The notes: a model not told the origin generated them from the letters alone. DNA of 64,000 bases from Streptomyces sp. NRRL S-646 (GCF_000720765.1 NZ_JODC01000010.1:569397-633396); one strand, 5' to 3'; counted from the stretch's first letter, positions 28,279 to 36,808 are shown. Translations and numbers: made by a program.

Positions 28279-28323
28279 TCAACAAAGTGTTGACGTGGTG
28301 TTGTGTGGGGGCGTTAGCTAACG
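28279..28323 (+). promoter_or_regulatory. uricase-operon promoter with TCAACANNNTGTTGA operator
   Basis: The perfect palindrome TCAACAAAGTGTTGA (28279-28293) overlaps a -35 TTGACG (28290-28295); 18 bp on is the -10-like TTAGCT (28314-28319), itself inside a perfect 12-bp palindrome CGTTAGCTAACG (28312-28323). The catalase promoter has the same -35 overlap and 18-bp spacing. Confidence 0.72.
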
Positions 28324-28370
28324 GCAGCCAGTTCAGCACGAAGGCCGTTCTCGCGGCCACGGAGGCACCC

Positions 28371-28883
28371 GTGACGTCGACTTCCACGCCCCCGGGCCTG
28401 GCCCGGTTCAACGTACTGGAGGAGCACGCGGCCTTCGCCGTCCTCCACGAGGCGTGTGCCTCCACCACCTGGGCGCGGCGGCTGCTCGCCGCCCGCCCGT
28501 ACGCCACCGCCGACGACCTCTTCGCCGCCAGTGACGCCGCCATGGCCGACCTGGGCGCCGAGGACCTGGCCGAGGCGATGGCCGGACACCCGCCGATCGG
28601 CCGCCCCAAGCCGGGGGACCCCACCTCGGCCCGGGAGCAGCGCGGCATGGCCGGCGCGTCCGAGGAACTCCAGTCGGAGATGCTCGAACTGAACCTGGCC
28701 TACCAGGACAGGTTCGGCCATGTCTTCCTCATCTGCGCCACCGGCCGGACCGGCGAGCAGATGCGGGACGCGGTCAAGGAGCGGATCGGCAACTCGCCGG
28801 AGCAGGAGCGGGAGATCGTCCGCACCGAGCTGGGCAAGATCAACCGCATCCGACTGGCCCGACTCGTCGAAGAGGAAGCCTGA
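28371..28883 (+). CDS. uraD: 2-oxo-4-hydroxy-4-carboxy-5-ureidoimidazoline (OHCU) decarboxylase
   Basis: A 170-residue enzyme that stereospecifically decarboxylates OHCU to S-allantoin, the last step of urate oxidation. The catalytic His is in AGHPPIGRP and the conserved S-x-x-EQ in TSAREQRGM; the C-terminal helix FGHVFLICATGRTGEQM is family-typical. The GTG at 28371 is preceded by GGAGG and starts the folded domain; the frame is open further upstream through the promoter. First of three tightly packed genes (4- and 5-bp gaps) encoding the full urate-to-allantoin pathway. Confidence 0.94.
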   Translation: MTSTSTPPGLARFNVLEEHAAFAVLHEACASTTWARRLLAARPYATADDLFAASDAAMADLGAEDLAEAMAGHPPIGRPKPGDPTSAREQRGMAGASEELQSEMLELNLAYQDRFGHVFLICATGRTGEQMRDAVKERIGNSPEQEREIVRTELGKINRIRLARLVEEEA

Positions 28884-28887
28884 CACC

Positions 28888-29277
28888 ATGAGCACCAGCA
28901 CCACCGCCTCCGTGTCCACGCACATTCTGGACACCAGCATCGGCCGCCCCGCCGAGGGCGTCGCCATCGAGCTCTCCGCCCGCAGTGGGCGGGACGCCTC
29001 GTGGCAGGCGCTCGGCGGTTCCGCGACCGACGCGGACGGACGGTGCAAGGACCTGCCGGCGCTGCCGGAAGGGACGACCCACGTACGGCTCGACTTCGCG
29101 GTGGAGCCGTACTTCGAGAAGAAGCAAGCCGATGCGCAGCAGGACGCCCCCGCGAATCGGGACAGCGGTGCGTTTTTTCCAGAGGTAGCGATCACCTTCG
29201 CCGTCAAGCCCGGCGAGCACTACCACGTACCGCTGCTGCTCAACCCGTTCGGCTACTCCGTTTACCGAGGGAGCTAG
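28888..29277 (+). CDS. uraH: 5-hydroxyisourate hydrolase (transthyretin-like)
   Basis: A 129-residue transthyretin-fold hydrolase that converts 5-hydroxyisourate to OHCU. The N-terminal VSTHILDTSIGRPAEG carries the active-site His, and the protein ends with the signature tetrapeptide YRGS. The segment EKKQADAQQDAPANRDSGAFFPEVAI has an insertion somewhat longer than in the E. coli protein. It is second in the uricase operon. Confidence 0.95.
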   Translation: MSTSTTASVSTHILDTSIGRPAEGVAIELSARSGRDASWQALGGSATDADGRCKDLPALPEGTTHVRLDFAVEPYFEKKQADAQQDAPANRDSGAFFPEVAITFAVKPGEHYHVPLLLNPFGYSVYRGS

Positions 29278-29282
29278 CAGAC

Positions 29283-30206
29283 ATGCCCACGATCCTGGGA
29301 CAGAACCAGTACGGCAAGGCCGAGAACCGAGTCGTAAAGATCACGCGGGACGGCGCCACCCACCACATCAAGGACCTGAACGTGTCCGTCGCGCTGAGCG
29401 GCGACATGGACGAGGTCCACTACTCCGGCTCCAACGCCAACGTGCTGCCGACCGACACCACCAAGAACACGGTGTACGCGTTCGCCAAGGAGCACGGCAT
29501 CGAGTCGGCCGAGCAGTTCGGCATCCACCTGGCCAGGCACTTCGTGACCAGCCAGGAGCCCATCCAGACGGCCCGGATCCGAATCGAGGAGTACGCCTGG
29601 GAGCGGATCGCCGCGTCCGACGCCAACTCCCAGTTCATCGGCGCGGACGAGGTCAAGCACTCCTTCGTCCGCAAGGGCCAGGAGACCCGGCTGACCCAGA
29701 TCACCTACGACGGCTCGTCGTGGGAGGTCGTCTCCGGTCTCAAGGACCTGACGGTGATGAACTCGACCAACTCCGAGTTCTGGGGCTACGTCAAGGACAA
29801 GTACACGACGCTGCAGGAGGCGTACGACCGCATCCTGGCCACGTCGGTCTCGGCCCGCTGGCGGTTCAACTGGACCGACGACGAGCAGCGGATGCCCAAC
29901 TGGGAGAAGTCCTACGAGCAGACCAGGAAGCACATGCTCCAGGCCTTCGCCGAGACGTACTCGCTCTCGCTGCAGCAGACCCTCTACCAAATGGGTTCGC
30001 GGATCATCAACAACCGCAGCGAGATCGACGAGGTCCGCTTCTCGCTGCCGAACAAGCACCACTTCCTGGTCGATCTGGAGCCCTTCGGGCTGAAGAACGA
30101 CAACGAGGTGTACTTCGCCGCCGACCGCCCCTACGGCCTGATCGAGGCGACGATCCTGCGGGACGGCTGCGAGCCGAAGATCCCGGTGGACCTCACCAAC
30201 CTCTGA
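29283..30206 (+). CDS. uox: urate oxidase (uricase)
   Basis: A 307-residue cofactor-free uricase that oxidises urate to 5-hydroxyisourate with release of hydrogen peroxide. The Lys-Thr-His relay is visible: K in QNQYGKAENRVVK, T in VLPTDTTKNTVYAFAKEHG, and the C-terminal HHF in LPNKHHFLVDLEPFGL. Length and the two T-fold repeats are normal. It is the last gene of the OHCU decarboxylase-HIU hydrolase-uricase unit and is followed by a strong hairpin. The peroxide it makes is the probable reason for the promoter shared with catalase. Confidence 0.96.
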   Translation: MPTILGQNQYGKAENRVVKITRDGATHHIKDLNVSVALSGDMDEVHYSGSNANVLPTDTTKNTVYAFAKEHGIESAEQFGIHLARHFVTSQEPIQTARIRIEEYAWERIAASDANSQFIGADEVKHSFVRKGQETRLTQITYDGSSWEVVSGLKDLTVMNSTNSEFWGYVKDKYTTLQEAYDRILATSVSARWRFNWTDDEQRMPNWEKSYEQTRKHMLQAFAETYSLSLQQTLYQMGSRIINNRSEIDEVRFSLPNKHHFLVDLEPFGLKNDNEVYFAADRPYGLIEATILRDGCEPKIPVDLTNL

Positions 30207-30236
30207 GCACCTTCCGGGCAGCTCGATATTCGGCAC

Positions 30237-30269
30237 CCGTGACCGGGGAACCCGCCTCCCCGGTCACGG
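30237..30269 (+). terminator. terminator hairpin of the uricase operon
   Basis: A perfect 12-bp stem (30237-30248 with 30258-30269) and 9-nt loop, 31 nt after the uricase stop; no U-tract. Confidence 0.7.
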
Positions 30270-30335
30270 CACTCAAAACTCCTAGGGTCCTGCCGTGCCC
30301 TCTCCACAAAGTCCACTGAGCGAAAAGGACGAATC

Positions 30336-31715
30336 ATGGCAGCAGCCCAGCGCATCGTCATCGAGAACTGTTCGATCGCAACGGTCGACGCCAACGACAC
30401 CGAGTACGCCAACGGCTACGTCGTCATCGCCGGCAACCGCATCGAGGCGCTCGGCGCGGGCAAGGCCCCCGAGGGCCTGGAGAACGTCGTACGCCGTATC
30501 GACGCCTCCGGCCATCTGGTGACCCCCGGCCTGGTCAACACCCACCACCACTTCTACCAGTGGATCACCCGGGGCCTGGCGACCGACCACAACCTGTTCA
30601 ACTGGCTGGTCGCCCTGTATCCGACCTGGGCGCGCATCGACGAGCAGATGTGCTACTCGGCGGCCCAGGGTTCCCTGGGAATGATGGCCCGCGGTGGCGT
30701 GACCACCGCCATGGACCACCACTACGTCTTCCCGAAGGACTCCGGCGACCTGTCCGGCGCCATCATCCGCGCCGCCCGCGAGATGGGCGTCCGCTTCACC
30801 CTCGCCCGCGGCTCCATGGACCGCAGCGAGAAGGACGGCGGCCTGCCCCCGGACTTCGCCGTCGAGACCCTCGAAGGTGCCCTCGCCGCCACCGAGGCGA
30901 CCGTCAAGGAGCACCACGACGCCTCCTTCGACGCGATGACCCAGGTGGCCGTCGCGCCCTGCTCGCCCTTCTCCGTCTCCACCGAACTCCTGCGTGAGGG
31001 TGCCCAGTTGGCCCGCCGTCTCGGTGTGCGCCTGCACACCCACGGCTCGGAGACCGTCGAGGAGGAGCAGTTCTGCAAGGAGCTGTTCGGCATGGGCCCG
31101 ACCGACTACTTCGAGTCCACCGGCTGGCTCGGCGAGGACGTGTGGATGGCGCACTGCGTCCACATGAACGACTCCGACATCGCCGCCTTCGCCCGTACGA
31201 AGACCGGTGTCGCCCACTGCCCGTCCTCCAACGCCCGCCTCGCGGCCGGTATCGCGCGGGTCCCCGACATGCTGGCGGCCGGCGTCCCGGTCGGCCTCGG
31301 CGTCGACGGTACGGCGTCCAACGAGTCCGGCGAGCTGCACACCGAGCTGCGCAACGCCCTGCTCATCAACCGTCTCGGCGCCCACCGCGAGGCCGCCCTG
31401 AACGCCCGCCAGGCGCTGCGCCTGGGCACCTACGGCGGCGCCCAGGTCCTCGGCCGCAGCGCCGAGATCGGCTCCCTGGAGGCCGGCAAGCTGGCCGACC
31501 TGGTGCTGTGGAAGCTGGACACCATCGCCCACGCCTCCATCGCCGACCCGGTCACCGCGCTGGTCTTCGGCGCGGCCGCCCCGGTCACCGCCTCCTTCGT
31601 GAACGGCCGGCAGATCGTCGAGGCGGGCCGCCTGCTGCATGTCGACGAGGACGCCATCGCCCGCTCCACACGGGCCGAGGCCCAGCGCCTGGCGCAGATC
31701 ACCGCGCAGGCCTGA
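30336..31715 (+). CDS. 8-oxoguanine deaminase (amidohydrolase)
   Basis: A 459-residue metal-dependent amidohydrolase. Metal ligands are NTHHHFYQW (HxH), the His in LHTHGSETVEEEQ, the His in WMAHCVHMND and the Asp in GLGVDGTASNESGE. The stretch HHFYQWITRGLATDHNLFNWLVALYPTWARID marks the 8-oxoguanine deaminase subgroup rather than guanine or chlorohydrolase relatives. Its product, urate, feeds the uricase genes directly upstream. Start ATG at 30336 follows AAAAGGAC. Probably transcribed separately from the uricase unit, from a promoter in the TCCTAGGGTC region at about 30281. Confidence 0.9.
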   Translation: MAAAQRIVIENCSIATVDANDTEYANGYVVIAGNRIEALGAGKAPEGLENVVRRIDASGHLVTPGLVNTHHHFYQWITRGLATDHNLFNWLVALYPTWARIDEQMCYSAAQGSLGMMARGGVTTAMDHHYVFPKDSGDLSGAIIRAAREMGVRFTLARGSMDRSEKDGGLPPDFAVETLEGALAATEATVKEHHDASFDAMTQVAVAPCSPFSVSTELLREGAQLARRLGVRLHTHGSETVEEEQFCKELFGMGPTDYFESTGWLGEDVWMAHCVHMNDSDIAAFARTKTGVAHCPSSNARLAAGIARVPDMLAAGVPVGLGVDGTASNESGELHTELRNALLINRLGAHREAALNARQALRLGTYGGAQVLGRSAEIGSLEAGKLADLVLWKLDTIAHASIADPVTALVFGAAAPVTASFVNGRQIVEAGRLLHVDEDAIARSTRAEAQRLAQITAQA

Positions 31716-31729
31716 GCGGTCGAAGATCT

Positions 31730-31757
31730 CCGGTCGAGGGGGACGGCCCTCGACCGG
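31730..31757 (+). terminator. hairpin after the 8-oxoguanine deaminase gene
   Basis: CCGGTCGAGGG pairs perfectly with CCCTCGACCGG (6-nt loop), 14 nt after the stop; no U-tract, so termination may be partial. Confidence 0.55.
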
Positions 31758-31854
31758 TAGCCGTGGACCCCAGGTGGTTCCATGGCGGCCGTCTCCGGGG
31801 CGCGCATCGACGTGCGCGCCCCGGAACGGTCACCGTCAGGCACCCCCGGTCCCT

Positions 31855-31905
31855 CCCCCACTCTCGAATTCGCTCGAGCGGGAGGTGCCCCCATGACCGC
31901 GCACC
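31855..31905. repeat. dispersed Streptomyces hairpin element
   Basis: The sequence CCCACTCTCGAATTCGCTCG and the following AGCGGGAGGTGCCCCCATGA match a common Streptomyces extragenic hairpin; a diverged copy lies at about 38310-38352. It donates the ribosome site and ATG of the small upstream frame at 31893. Confidence 0.5.
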
Positions 31906-31964
31906 ACCTCCAAGAAACCCACGTCAGAGCCGACGTGTTAGCTGACCCGGAGGAACCGCCGTGA
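31893..31964 (+). CDS. possible 23-codon leader peptide with a TTA codon
   Basis: ATG at 31893 with GGGAGG 7 nt upstream opens a frame reading MTAHHLQETHVRADVLADPEEPP whose TGA overlaps the GTG start of the permease (GTGA). Codon 16 (31938-31940) is TTA, read only by the bldA tRNA in Streptomyces. This would couple permease translation to a bldA-dependent leader. The ATG and ribosome site belong to a dispersed repeat, so the frame could be accidental. Confidence 0.4.
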   Translation: MTAHHLQETHVRADVLADPEEPP

Positions 31965-33328
31965 CCGCCCACCCCGTCGACGAAAAACTCCCCGCACTCA
32001 AAATGGCCACCACCGGCCTCCAGCACGTGGCCGCCATGTACGCGGGGGTCGTCGCCCCGCCCCTGATCGTCGGCGCGGCCATCGGCCTGACCGGCAGCGA
32101 ACTCACCTTTCTCACCGGTGCCTGCCTCTTCACCGCGGGCCTCGCCACCTTCCTGCAGACCCTCGGCATCTGGAAGATCGGCGCCCGGCTGCCCTTCGTC
32201 AACGGCGTCACCTTCGCCGGTGTCGCCCCCATGACCGCGGTGGTCGCCTCCACCAAGGACAAGTCCGACGCCCTGCCGATCATCTTCGGCGCGGTCATCG
32301 TCGCCGGGCTGCTCGGCTTCATCGCCGCCCCCTTCTTCAGCAAGGCGGTCCGCTTCTTCCCACCGGTCGTCACCGGCACGGTCATCACGCTCATAGGCGT
32401 GTCCCTGCTGCCGGTCGCCTTCGGCTGGGCGCAGGGGCCCGTCCCCACCGCCGACGACTACGGCTCCACGACCAACCTCGGCCTGGCAGCCGCAACGCTC
32501 CTGATCGTGCTGGTGCTGCGCCGCTTCACCCGCGGCTTCGTCAAACAGATCGCCGTGCTGCTCGGCCTGGTCGCCGGCACGCTGCTTGCGATCCCCCTCG
32601 GTGCCACGGACTTCGGGCCCGTCACCGACGCAGCCGTCATCGGCTTCCCCACCCCGTTCCACTTCGGGGCGCCCCGGTTCCAGCTCGCCGCGATCCTCTC
32701 CCTGTGCGTGGTGATGGTGGTCTCGATGACCGAATCGACCGCGGACATGCTGGCGTTGGGCGAGATCGTCGAACGCCCGGCGGACGAGAAAACCATCGCC
32801 GCGGGCCTGCGCGCCGACACCCTCGGCTCGGCGCTCAGCCCCCTGTTCAACGGCTTCATGTGCAGCGCCTTCGCCCAGAACATCGGCCTGGTCGCGATGA
32901 CGAGGATCCGCAGCCGCTACGTCGTCGCCACCGGCGGCGGCTTCCTGGTCCTGATGGGCCTGTGCCCGATGGCCGCCTCACTCATCGCCGTCGTACCGCG
33001 CCCGGTCCTCGGCGGCGCGGGCGTGGTCCTGTTCGGCTCGGTCGCGGCCAGCGGCATCCAGACCCTCGTCAAGGCCGGCCTGGACAAGGACAACAACGTC
33101 CTGATCGTCGCCGTGTCGCTGGCCGTCGGCATGATCCCGATCACCGCGCCGGACTTCTACCACGCCTTCCCGCAGACCGCGAAGATCGTCCTCGACTCGG
33201 GCATCTCCACGGGCTGCGTGGCGGCGGTGCTGCTGAACCTGGTCTTCAACCACCTCGGCAGGAACCGTGACGACCAGGACGTCACCCATCCCATGGAGGC
33301 CGGCGAGCAGATCGCCGCCGCCCACTGA
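31961..33328 (+). CDS. urate/xanthine permease (NCS2/NAT family)
   Basis: A 455-residue integral membrane symporter with 12-14 hydrophobic segments. The NAT signature is present as QNIGLVAMTR (residues about 306-315), with TESTADMLALGE just before it and the early LQHVAAMYAGVVAPPLIVG typical of UacT/PucJ-type carriers. Given the neighbours (8-oxoguanine deaminase, uricase) urate is the most likely substrate, with xanthine as alternative. GTG start at 31961 has GGAGG 6 nt upstream and overlaps the putative leader frame. Confidence 0.92.
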   Translation: MTAHPVDEKLPALKMATTGLQHVAAMYAGVVAPPLIVGAAIGLTGSELTFLTGACLFTAGLATFLQTLGIWKIGARLPFVNGVTFAGVAPMTAVVASTKDKSDALPIIFGAVIVAGLLGFIAAPFFSKAVRFFPPVVTGTVITLIGVSLLPVAFGWAQGPVPTADDYGSTTNLGLAAATLLIVLVLRRFTRGFVKQIAVLLGLVAGTLLAIPLGATDFGPVTDAAVIGFPTPFHFGAPRFQLAAILSLCVVMVVSMTESTADMLALGEIVERPADEKTIAAGLRADTLGSALSPLFNGFMCSAFAQNIGLVAMTRIRSRYVVATGGGFLVLMGLCPMAASLIAVVPRPVLGGAGVVLFGSVAASGIQTLVKAGLDKDNNVLIVAVSLAVGMIPITAPDFYHAFPQTAKIVLDSGISTGCVAAVLLNLVFNHLGRNRDDQDVTHPMEAGEQIAAAH

Positions 33329-33337
33329 TCCGCTGCG

Positions 33338-33365
33338 GCGGGGCACGGTTTTGGCCGTGCCCCGC
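33338..33365 (+). terminator. terminator hairpin of the permease gene
   Basis: A perfect 11-bp stem (33338-33348 with 33355-33365) around TTTTGG, 10 nt after the permease stop. Confidence 0.65.
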
Positions 33366-33391
33366 GCCGGCGATGGGGCAGGCTGTCTCCC

Positions 33392-34012
33392 ATGAATGAG
33401 TCCGGTCGCGTCGAGGCCTTCAGCGACGGCGTGTTCGCCATCGCCATCACCCTGCTCATCCTGGAGATCAAGGTCCCCGAGGTCGGCGAACACGGCGGTC
33501 TGTGGCATGCACTGGGCGCCCAGTGGCCCTCGTACGCCGCCTACGTCGTGAGCTTCCTGGTCATCGGCATCATGTGGATCAACCACCACCAGCTGTTCAG
33601 CTACGTCGCCCGCGTCGACCGCACGCTGATGTTCCTGAACCTGCTGGTCCTGATGGTGGTGGCCGCGGTGCCGTGGCCGACCGCGATGCTCGCCGAGTAT
33701 CTGCGCGAGGACGCGGCCTCGCATGTGGCGGCGGCCGTCTACAGCCTGGTCATGGTCCTGATGGCGCTCACCTTCCAGGCTCTGTGGTGGCATCTGACCC
33801 GCACCGGTCACCTCTTCGACTCCCGTGTCGACCTCCCGGCGGCCAGAGCCACCCGCGCCCGCTTCGCCCTGGGTTCCCTGGGATACCCGGTCACGGTGGG
33901 TCTCGCCTTCGTCTCGGCTCCGCTGACCCTGGCGGCCCACGGCCTGCTCGCCCTGTACTACGGCTTCAACCAGGTACCGGTGCCGACCCGGCAGGACCCG
34001 GCCAGTTCATGA
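33392..34012 (+). CDS. TMEM175-family potassium channel-like membrane protein
   Basis: A 206-residue membrane protein with the family signature RVEAFSDGVFAIAITLLILEIKVP at the N-terminus (the FSD motif of bacterial TMEM175 channels) and about six membrane segments, plus the IMWINHHQLF motif. Members form potassium-permeable channels in the membrane; function in this organism is untested. The last 47 bp overlap the convergent exonuclease gene. Confidence 0.88.
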   Translation: MNESGRVEAFSDGVFAIAITLLILEIKVPEVGEHGGLWHALGAQWPSYAAYVVSFLVIGIMWINHHQLFSYVARVDRTLMFLNLLVLMVVAAVPWPTAMLAEYLREDAASHVAAAVYSLVMVLMALTFQALWWHLTRTGHLFDSRVDLPAARATRARFALGSLGYPVTVGLAFVSAPLTLAAHGLLALYYGFNQVPVPTRQDPASS

Positions 34013-34580
34013 GGTTGGCGAGCAGCTCGGCCTGCTCGATCGCGTCGTCCAGAGCATGGTGCGTATGCCGCCGCCGGGACAGTAGGTGGCGAGGCATCGT
34101 GCCCTTGGCCACTGCCCGCAGCGGCAGCCCCGCCTTCGTCGCATACAGCGTCTTCATGTCCAGGCAGCCCGAGTGCCCGAAGGGGCTCGCCCCGGTGAAG
34201 CGGATCAGGTACCAGTACAGGAACGTCCAGTCGTACGAGGCCGGGTAGCCGCACATCACGGGCTGCGCGCCCGCGCTCACCTCGCGCACCCAGTCGCTGA
34301 ACTCGCCCAGCGCGACGGCAGGTTCGGCGCCTTCGCTCTTCAGGCGCTCCCGGTCGAGCCCGCTGACCGAAAGCGCCTCCGGGACGAACTCCTCGCTGAT
34401 CGGACGCAGTTCGCGGTAGAAGGTCTGCAGCTGCGGGTCGACAGCCGTGAACCCGTCGGCTTCCTGTGTCCCCGCCACCGACGCGCCGAAGCTCAGCATC
34501 GAGTACGGGCCGGGGATGGGGCCGTCCGCCTCGATGTCGAGGGAGATGTAGCGGCTGGGTCTGATACGTCGTGCGGCCAT
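33966..34580 (-). CDS. DnaQ-like 3'-5' exonuclease
   Basis: A 204-residue DEDD exonuclease. Motif I is SLDIEADGPIPGPYSMLSFG, motif II CGYPASYDWTFLYW and motif III HHALDDAIEQAELLANLM. Such stand-alone domains trim DNA or RNA 3' ends. The ATG at 34580 begins the domain; the longer upstream frame lacks support. Its 3' end overlaps the convergent TMEM175 gene by 47 bp. Confidence 0.87.
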   Translation of the reverse strand: MAARRIRPSRYISLDIEADGPIPGPYSMLSFGASVAGTQEADGFTAVDPQLQTFYRELRPISEEFVPEALSVSGLDRERLKSEGAEPAVALGEFSDWVREVSAGAQPVMCGYPASYDWTFLYWYLIRFTGASPFGHSGCLDMKTLYATKAGLPLRAVAKGTMPRHLLSRRRHTHHALDDAIEQAELLANLMNWPGPAGSAPVPG

Positions 34581-34624
34581 GAGGGTGGAGCATCGCAGGT
34601 GGGCGGGGTTGCCCGCATCCGAAT

Positions 34625-35422
34625 TCAGCCCCGGCGGAATGCCTGGCACGGCGTCGCGTCCGGCAGTCGGCCGGTGAAGTACGAGCGCGGCGGTACGCCC
34701 ATCAGGGTGCGGAAGTCGGTCGTCATGTGAGACTGGTCGTAGTAACCGATGGCGGCCGCCAGTTCGGCCCACGGGCAGGTGGCGGCGAAGTCCAGTACCG
34801 TGCGCACCCGGTTGATACGGGCGTAGTGCTTGGGGGAGAGGCCGACGCCCTCGGCGAACAGGTTGCGCAACTGCCGCTCGCTGACGGCGAGTTCGCGCGC
34901 CACGTCGCCCACCGGGGCGGGGGTGCGACCGGTGCGGACCGACATCGCGTCGACGCCGGCGCGCACCAGCTCGGTGCGCGAACGGTCCGCGGCGGCCGCG
35001 AGCCACTCGGGAAGCACCTCAGCGAGGTGGTCCAGGGCCTCCTCGGGCTCCAACTTCCGCAATACATCGGCCAGTTGGCGAGCCGACGAAGTCGGAAGCT
35101 CGTCCAATCGCACCGCACGGCCGACGAGGTCGACGGCCGGGATGCCGAGCAGAGGACGGACGGTTCCCGGCGCGAGCCGCAGCTCCACGCAGGACGTGCG
35201 AGGCTTGCCCCGGTGGTAGGAGGCACGGGCGCGCGGGCCCACGACCAGGACGCTGCGGGTGCCGTGTTCCCCGGTGCGGACGACCACCTTGGTGGCGGCC
35301 TCGGGGAGACGGATGAAGGGCTCCGTCGGCACGTCGCCGACGGTCACGAACCCGATGCCCGCGATCCACGGGCGCAGCACCTCGGGAGTGGGCAGGACCT
35401 CTCGGGACACGATGTTCGTCAC
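34625..35422 (-). CDS. AraC-family transcriptional regulator
   Basis: A 265-residue regulator with an N-terminal sensor region (DUF6597-like, LRPWIAGIGFVTVGDVPTEPFIRLPEAATKVVVR) and a C-terminal AraC double helix-turn-helix (VGDVARELAVSERQLRNLFAEGVGLSPKHYARINRVRTVLDF, ELAAAIGYYDQSHMTTDFRTLMGVPPRSYF). It is divergent from the NmrA-like gene at 35519, which is its likely target. Start GTG at 35422 or, with better ribosome-site spacing, GTG at 35410. Confidence 0.88.
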   Translation of the reverse strand: MTNIVSREVLPTPEVLRPWIAGIGFVTVGDVPTEPFIRLPEAATKVVVRTGEHGTRSVLVVGPRARASYHRGKPRTSCVELRLAPGTVRPLLGIPAVDLVGRAVRLDELPTSSARQLADVLRKLEPEEALDHLAEVLPEWLAAAADRSRTELVRAGVDAMSVRTGRTPAPVGDVARELAVSERQLRNLFAEGVGLSPKHYARINRVRTVLDFAATCPWAELAAAIGYYDQSHMTTDFRTLMGVPPRSYFTGRLPDATPCQAFRRG

Positions 35423-35518
35423 CCCTCCACCGTAGGCGCGCCGCACGGCCGTCCGGGCCCCGCAACCGTGCCGGATTTTCCAAGAGTTCCGGGCCGACCG
35501 CAGCCCACCGTGGTGGAC

Positions 35519-36373
35519 ATGATCCTTGTGACGGGTGCCACGGGCACCATCGGCAGTGAAGTCGTACGACAGCTCGCGGCACGCGGCGAGAAGGTCCGCG
35601 CCCTGACCCGGGAGCCGGCGCAGGCGCAGGTGCCGTCTGGAGTGGAGACCGCGCCGGGCCACCACCGCGACCGGGTCTCGGTGGAGGCCGCGATGGCGGG
35701 TGCGGAAGCCGCCTTCCTGGTGGGGGTGTTCGGGCCGGACGACGCCGAGCACGACCGCGGGCTGGTGGAGGCGGCGCGGGCCGCGGGTGTACGGCGCATC
35801 GTGAAGCTCTCCTCGATCGGCACCGGCGACCCCGACCTGGGAGTGTTCGCGACCTGGCACATGCCCGGCGAGCAGGCCGTACGGGACAGCGGCCTGCAGT
35901 GGACGGTCCTGCGCCCCTCCTCCTTCGCCTCCAACACCCTGACCTGGGCCGCGGCCGTCCGCGAGGGCACTGCCGCGCCGAACATGATGGGCGACGGCAA
36001 GCAGGGTGTCGTGGACCCGCGGGACGTGGCCGAGATCGCCGTGGCCGCACTGCTCGACCTCGGCCACGCGGGACGCACGTACACCCTGACCGGCCCCGAG
36101 ACCCTCAGCGCCCACGAGCAGGCCACCGTCCTCGGTGAGGTGCTCGGCCGCCCGGTGCCGCTCCACGACCTCTCGCCCGCCGAACGCCGCGAACAGGCGC
36201 TCGCGGCCGGTCTGGGCGAGACGTACGCGGACAGCCTCATGGCCGCCGCCCGGTTCATCGAGGACGGCGGCAACGACATCGTCACCGAGGACGTACGGGA
36301 GGTCCTGGGGCGGCGGGCGCGGACCTACCGGGAGTGGGCCGAGGACCACAAGGGGGCGTTTGGGGAGGCCTGA
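35519..36373 (+). CDS. NmrA-like NAD(P)-binding protein
   Basis: A 284-residue atypical short-chain dehydrogenase. The Rossmann motif TGATGTIGSEV opens the protein, followed by RIVKLSSIGTG and LRPSSFASN, the pattern of NmrA/quinone oxidoreductase-2-like proteins that bind NAD(P) as sensors or reduce quinones. Divergently transcribed from the AraC regulator with about 95 bp between. Start ATG at 35519. Confidence 0.87.
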   Translation: MILVTGATGTIGSEVVRQLAARGEKVRALTREPAQAQVPSGVETAPGHHRDRVSVEAAMAGAEAAFLVGVFGPDDAEHDRGLVEAARAAGVRRIVKLSSIGTGDPDLGVFATWHMPGEQAVRDSGLQWTVLRPSSFASNTLTWAAAVREGTAAPNMMGDGKQGVVDPRDVAEIAVAALLDLGHAGRTYTLTGPETLSAHEQATVLGEVLGRPVPLHDLSPAERREQALAAGLGETYADSLMAAARFIEDGGNDIVTEDVREVLGRRARTYREWAEDHKGAFGEA

Positions 36374-36385
36374 GACGAGGGGGCG

Positions 36386-36808
36386 TCACAGCCCGAACAG
36401 CGCCGGGTCCGCGGAGAGTTCCTTGAAGAACTCCCGCGGGTTCGGCACCAGCCGTCGCTGCTTCAGGTCCATCAGGCCGACGACCGCGGTGACCTCCGCC
36501 GCCACCGTGCCGTCGGCCTTCCGTATCGTCTGCTCGATGTGGAAGGTCTTGCCGCCGCCCCACTCGAAGGCGCAGGTCACCTCGACCTCGTCGCCTGCGA
36601 CCAGCTCACGCCTGAAGCGCAGGGTGGTCTCCAGGGCCGCCGGGCCCACACCCTTGGCCACCAGCTTCGCCTGGGTCACACCGGCCGCATGCAGTAACGA
36701 CCAGCGGGCGTGCTCCGCGTAGTTCAGGTACACGGCCTGGTTGAGGTGCCCCAGTACATCGGTCTCGTACCCGCGCACGGTCACCGGGACGGAAAACGGT
36801 TCGGTCAC
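36386..36808 (-). CDS. acyl-CoA thioesterase (hotdog fold, 4HBT)
   Basis: A 140-residue YbgC/4HBT-type thioesterase. The catalytic Asp lies in GYETDVLGHLNQAVYLNYAEHARW; strands VTVRGYE, EVEVTCAFEWGGGKTFHIEQTIRK and AAEVTAVVGLMDL complete the hotdog fold. It hydrolyses acyl-CoA thioesters. Start GTG at 36808 with AAGGAGA 9 nt upstream. The gene ends 12 bp from the convergent NmrA gene. Confidence 0.88.
   Translation of the reverse strand: MTEPFSVPVTVRGYETDVLGHLNQAVYLNYAEHARWSLLHAAGVTQAKLVAKGVGPAALETTLRFRRELVAGDEVEVTCAFEWGGGKTFHIEQTIRKADGTVAAEVTAVVGLMDLKQRRLVPNPREFFKELSADPALFGL

Noticed and set aside
28312..28323. CGTTAGCTAACG palindrome as a separate operator
   Set aside because: It coincides with the predicted -10 box and was found only once; kept as part of the promoter entry.
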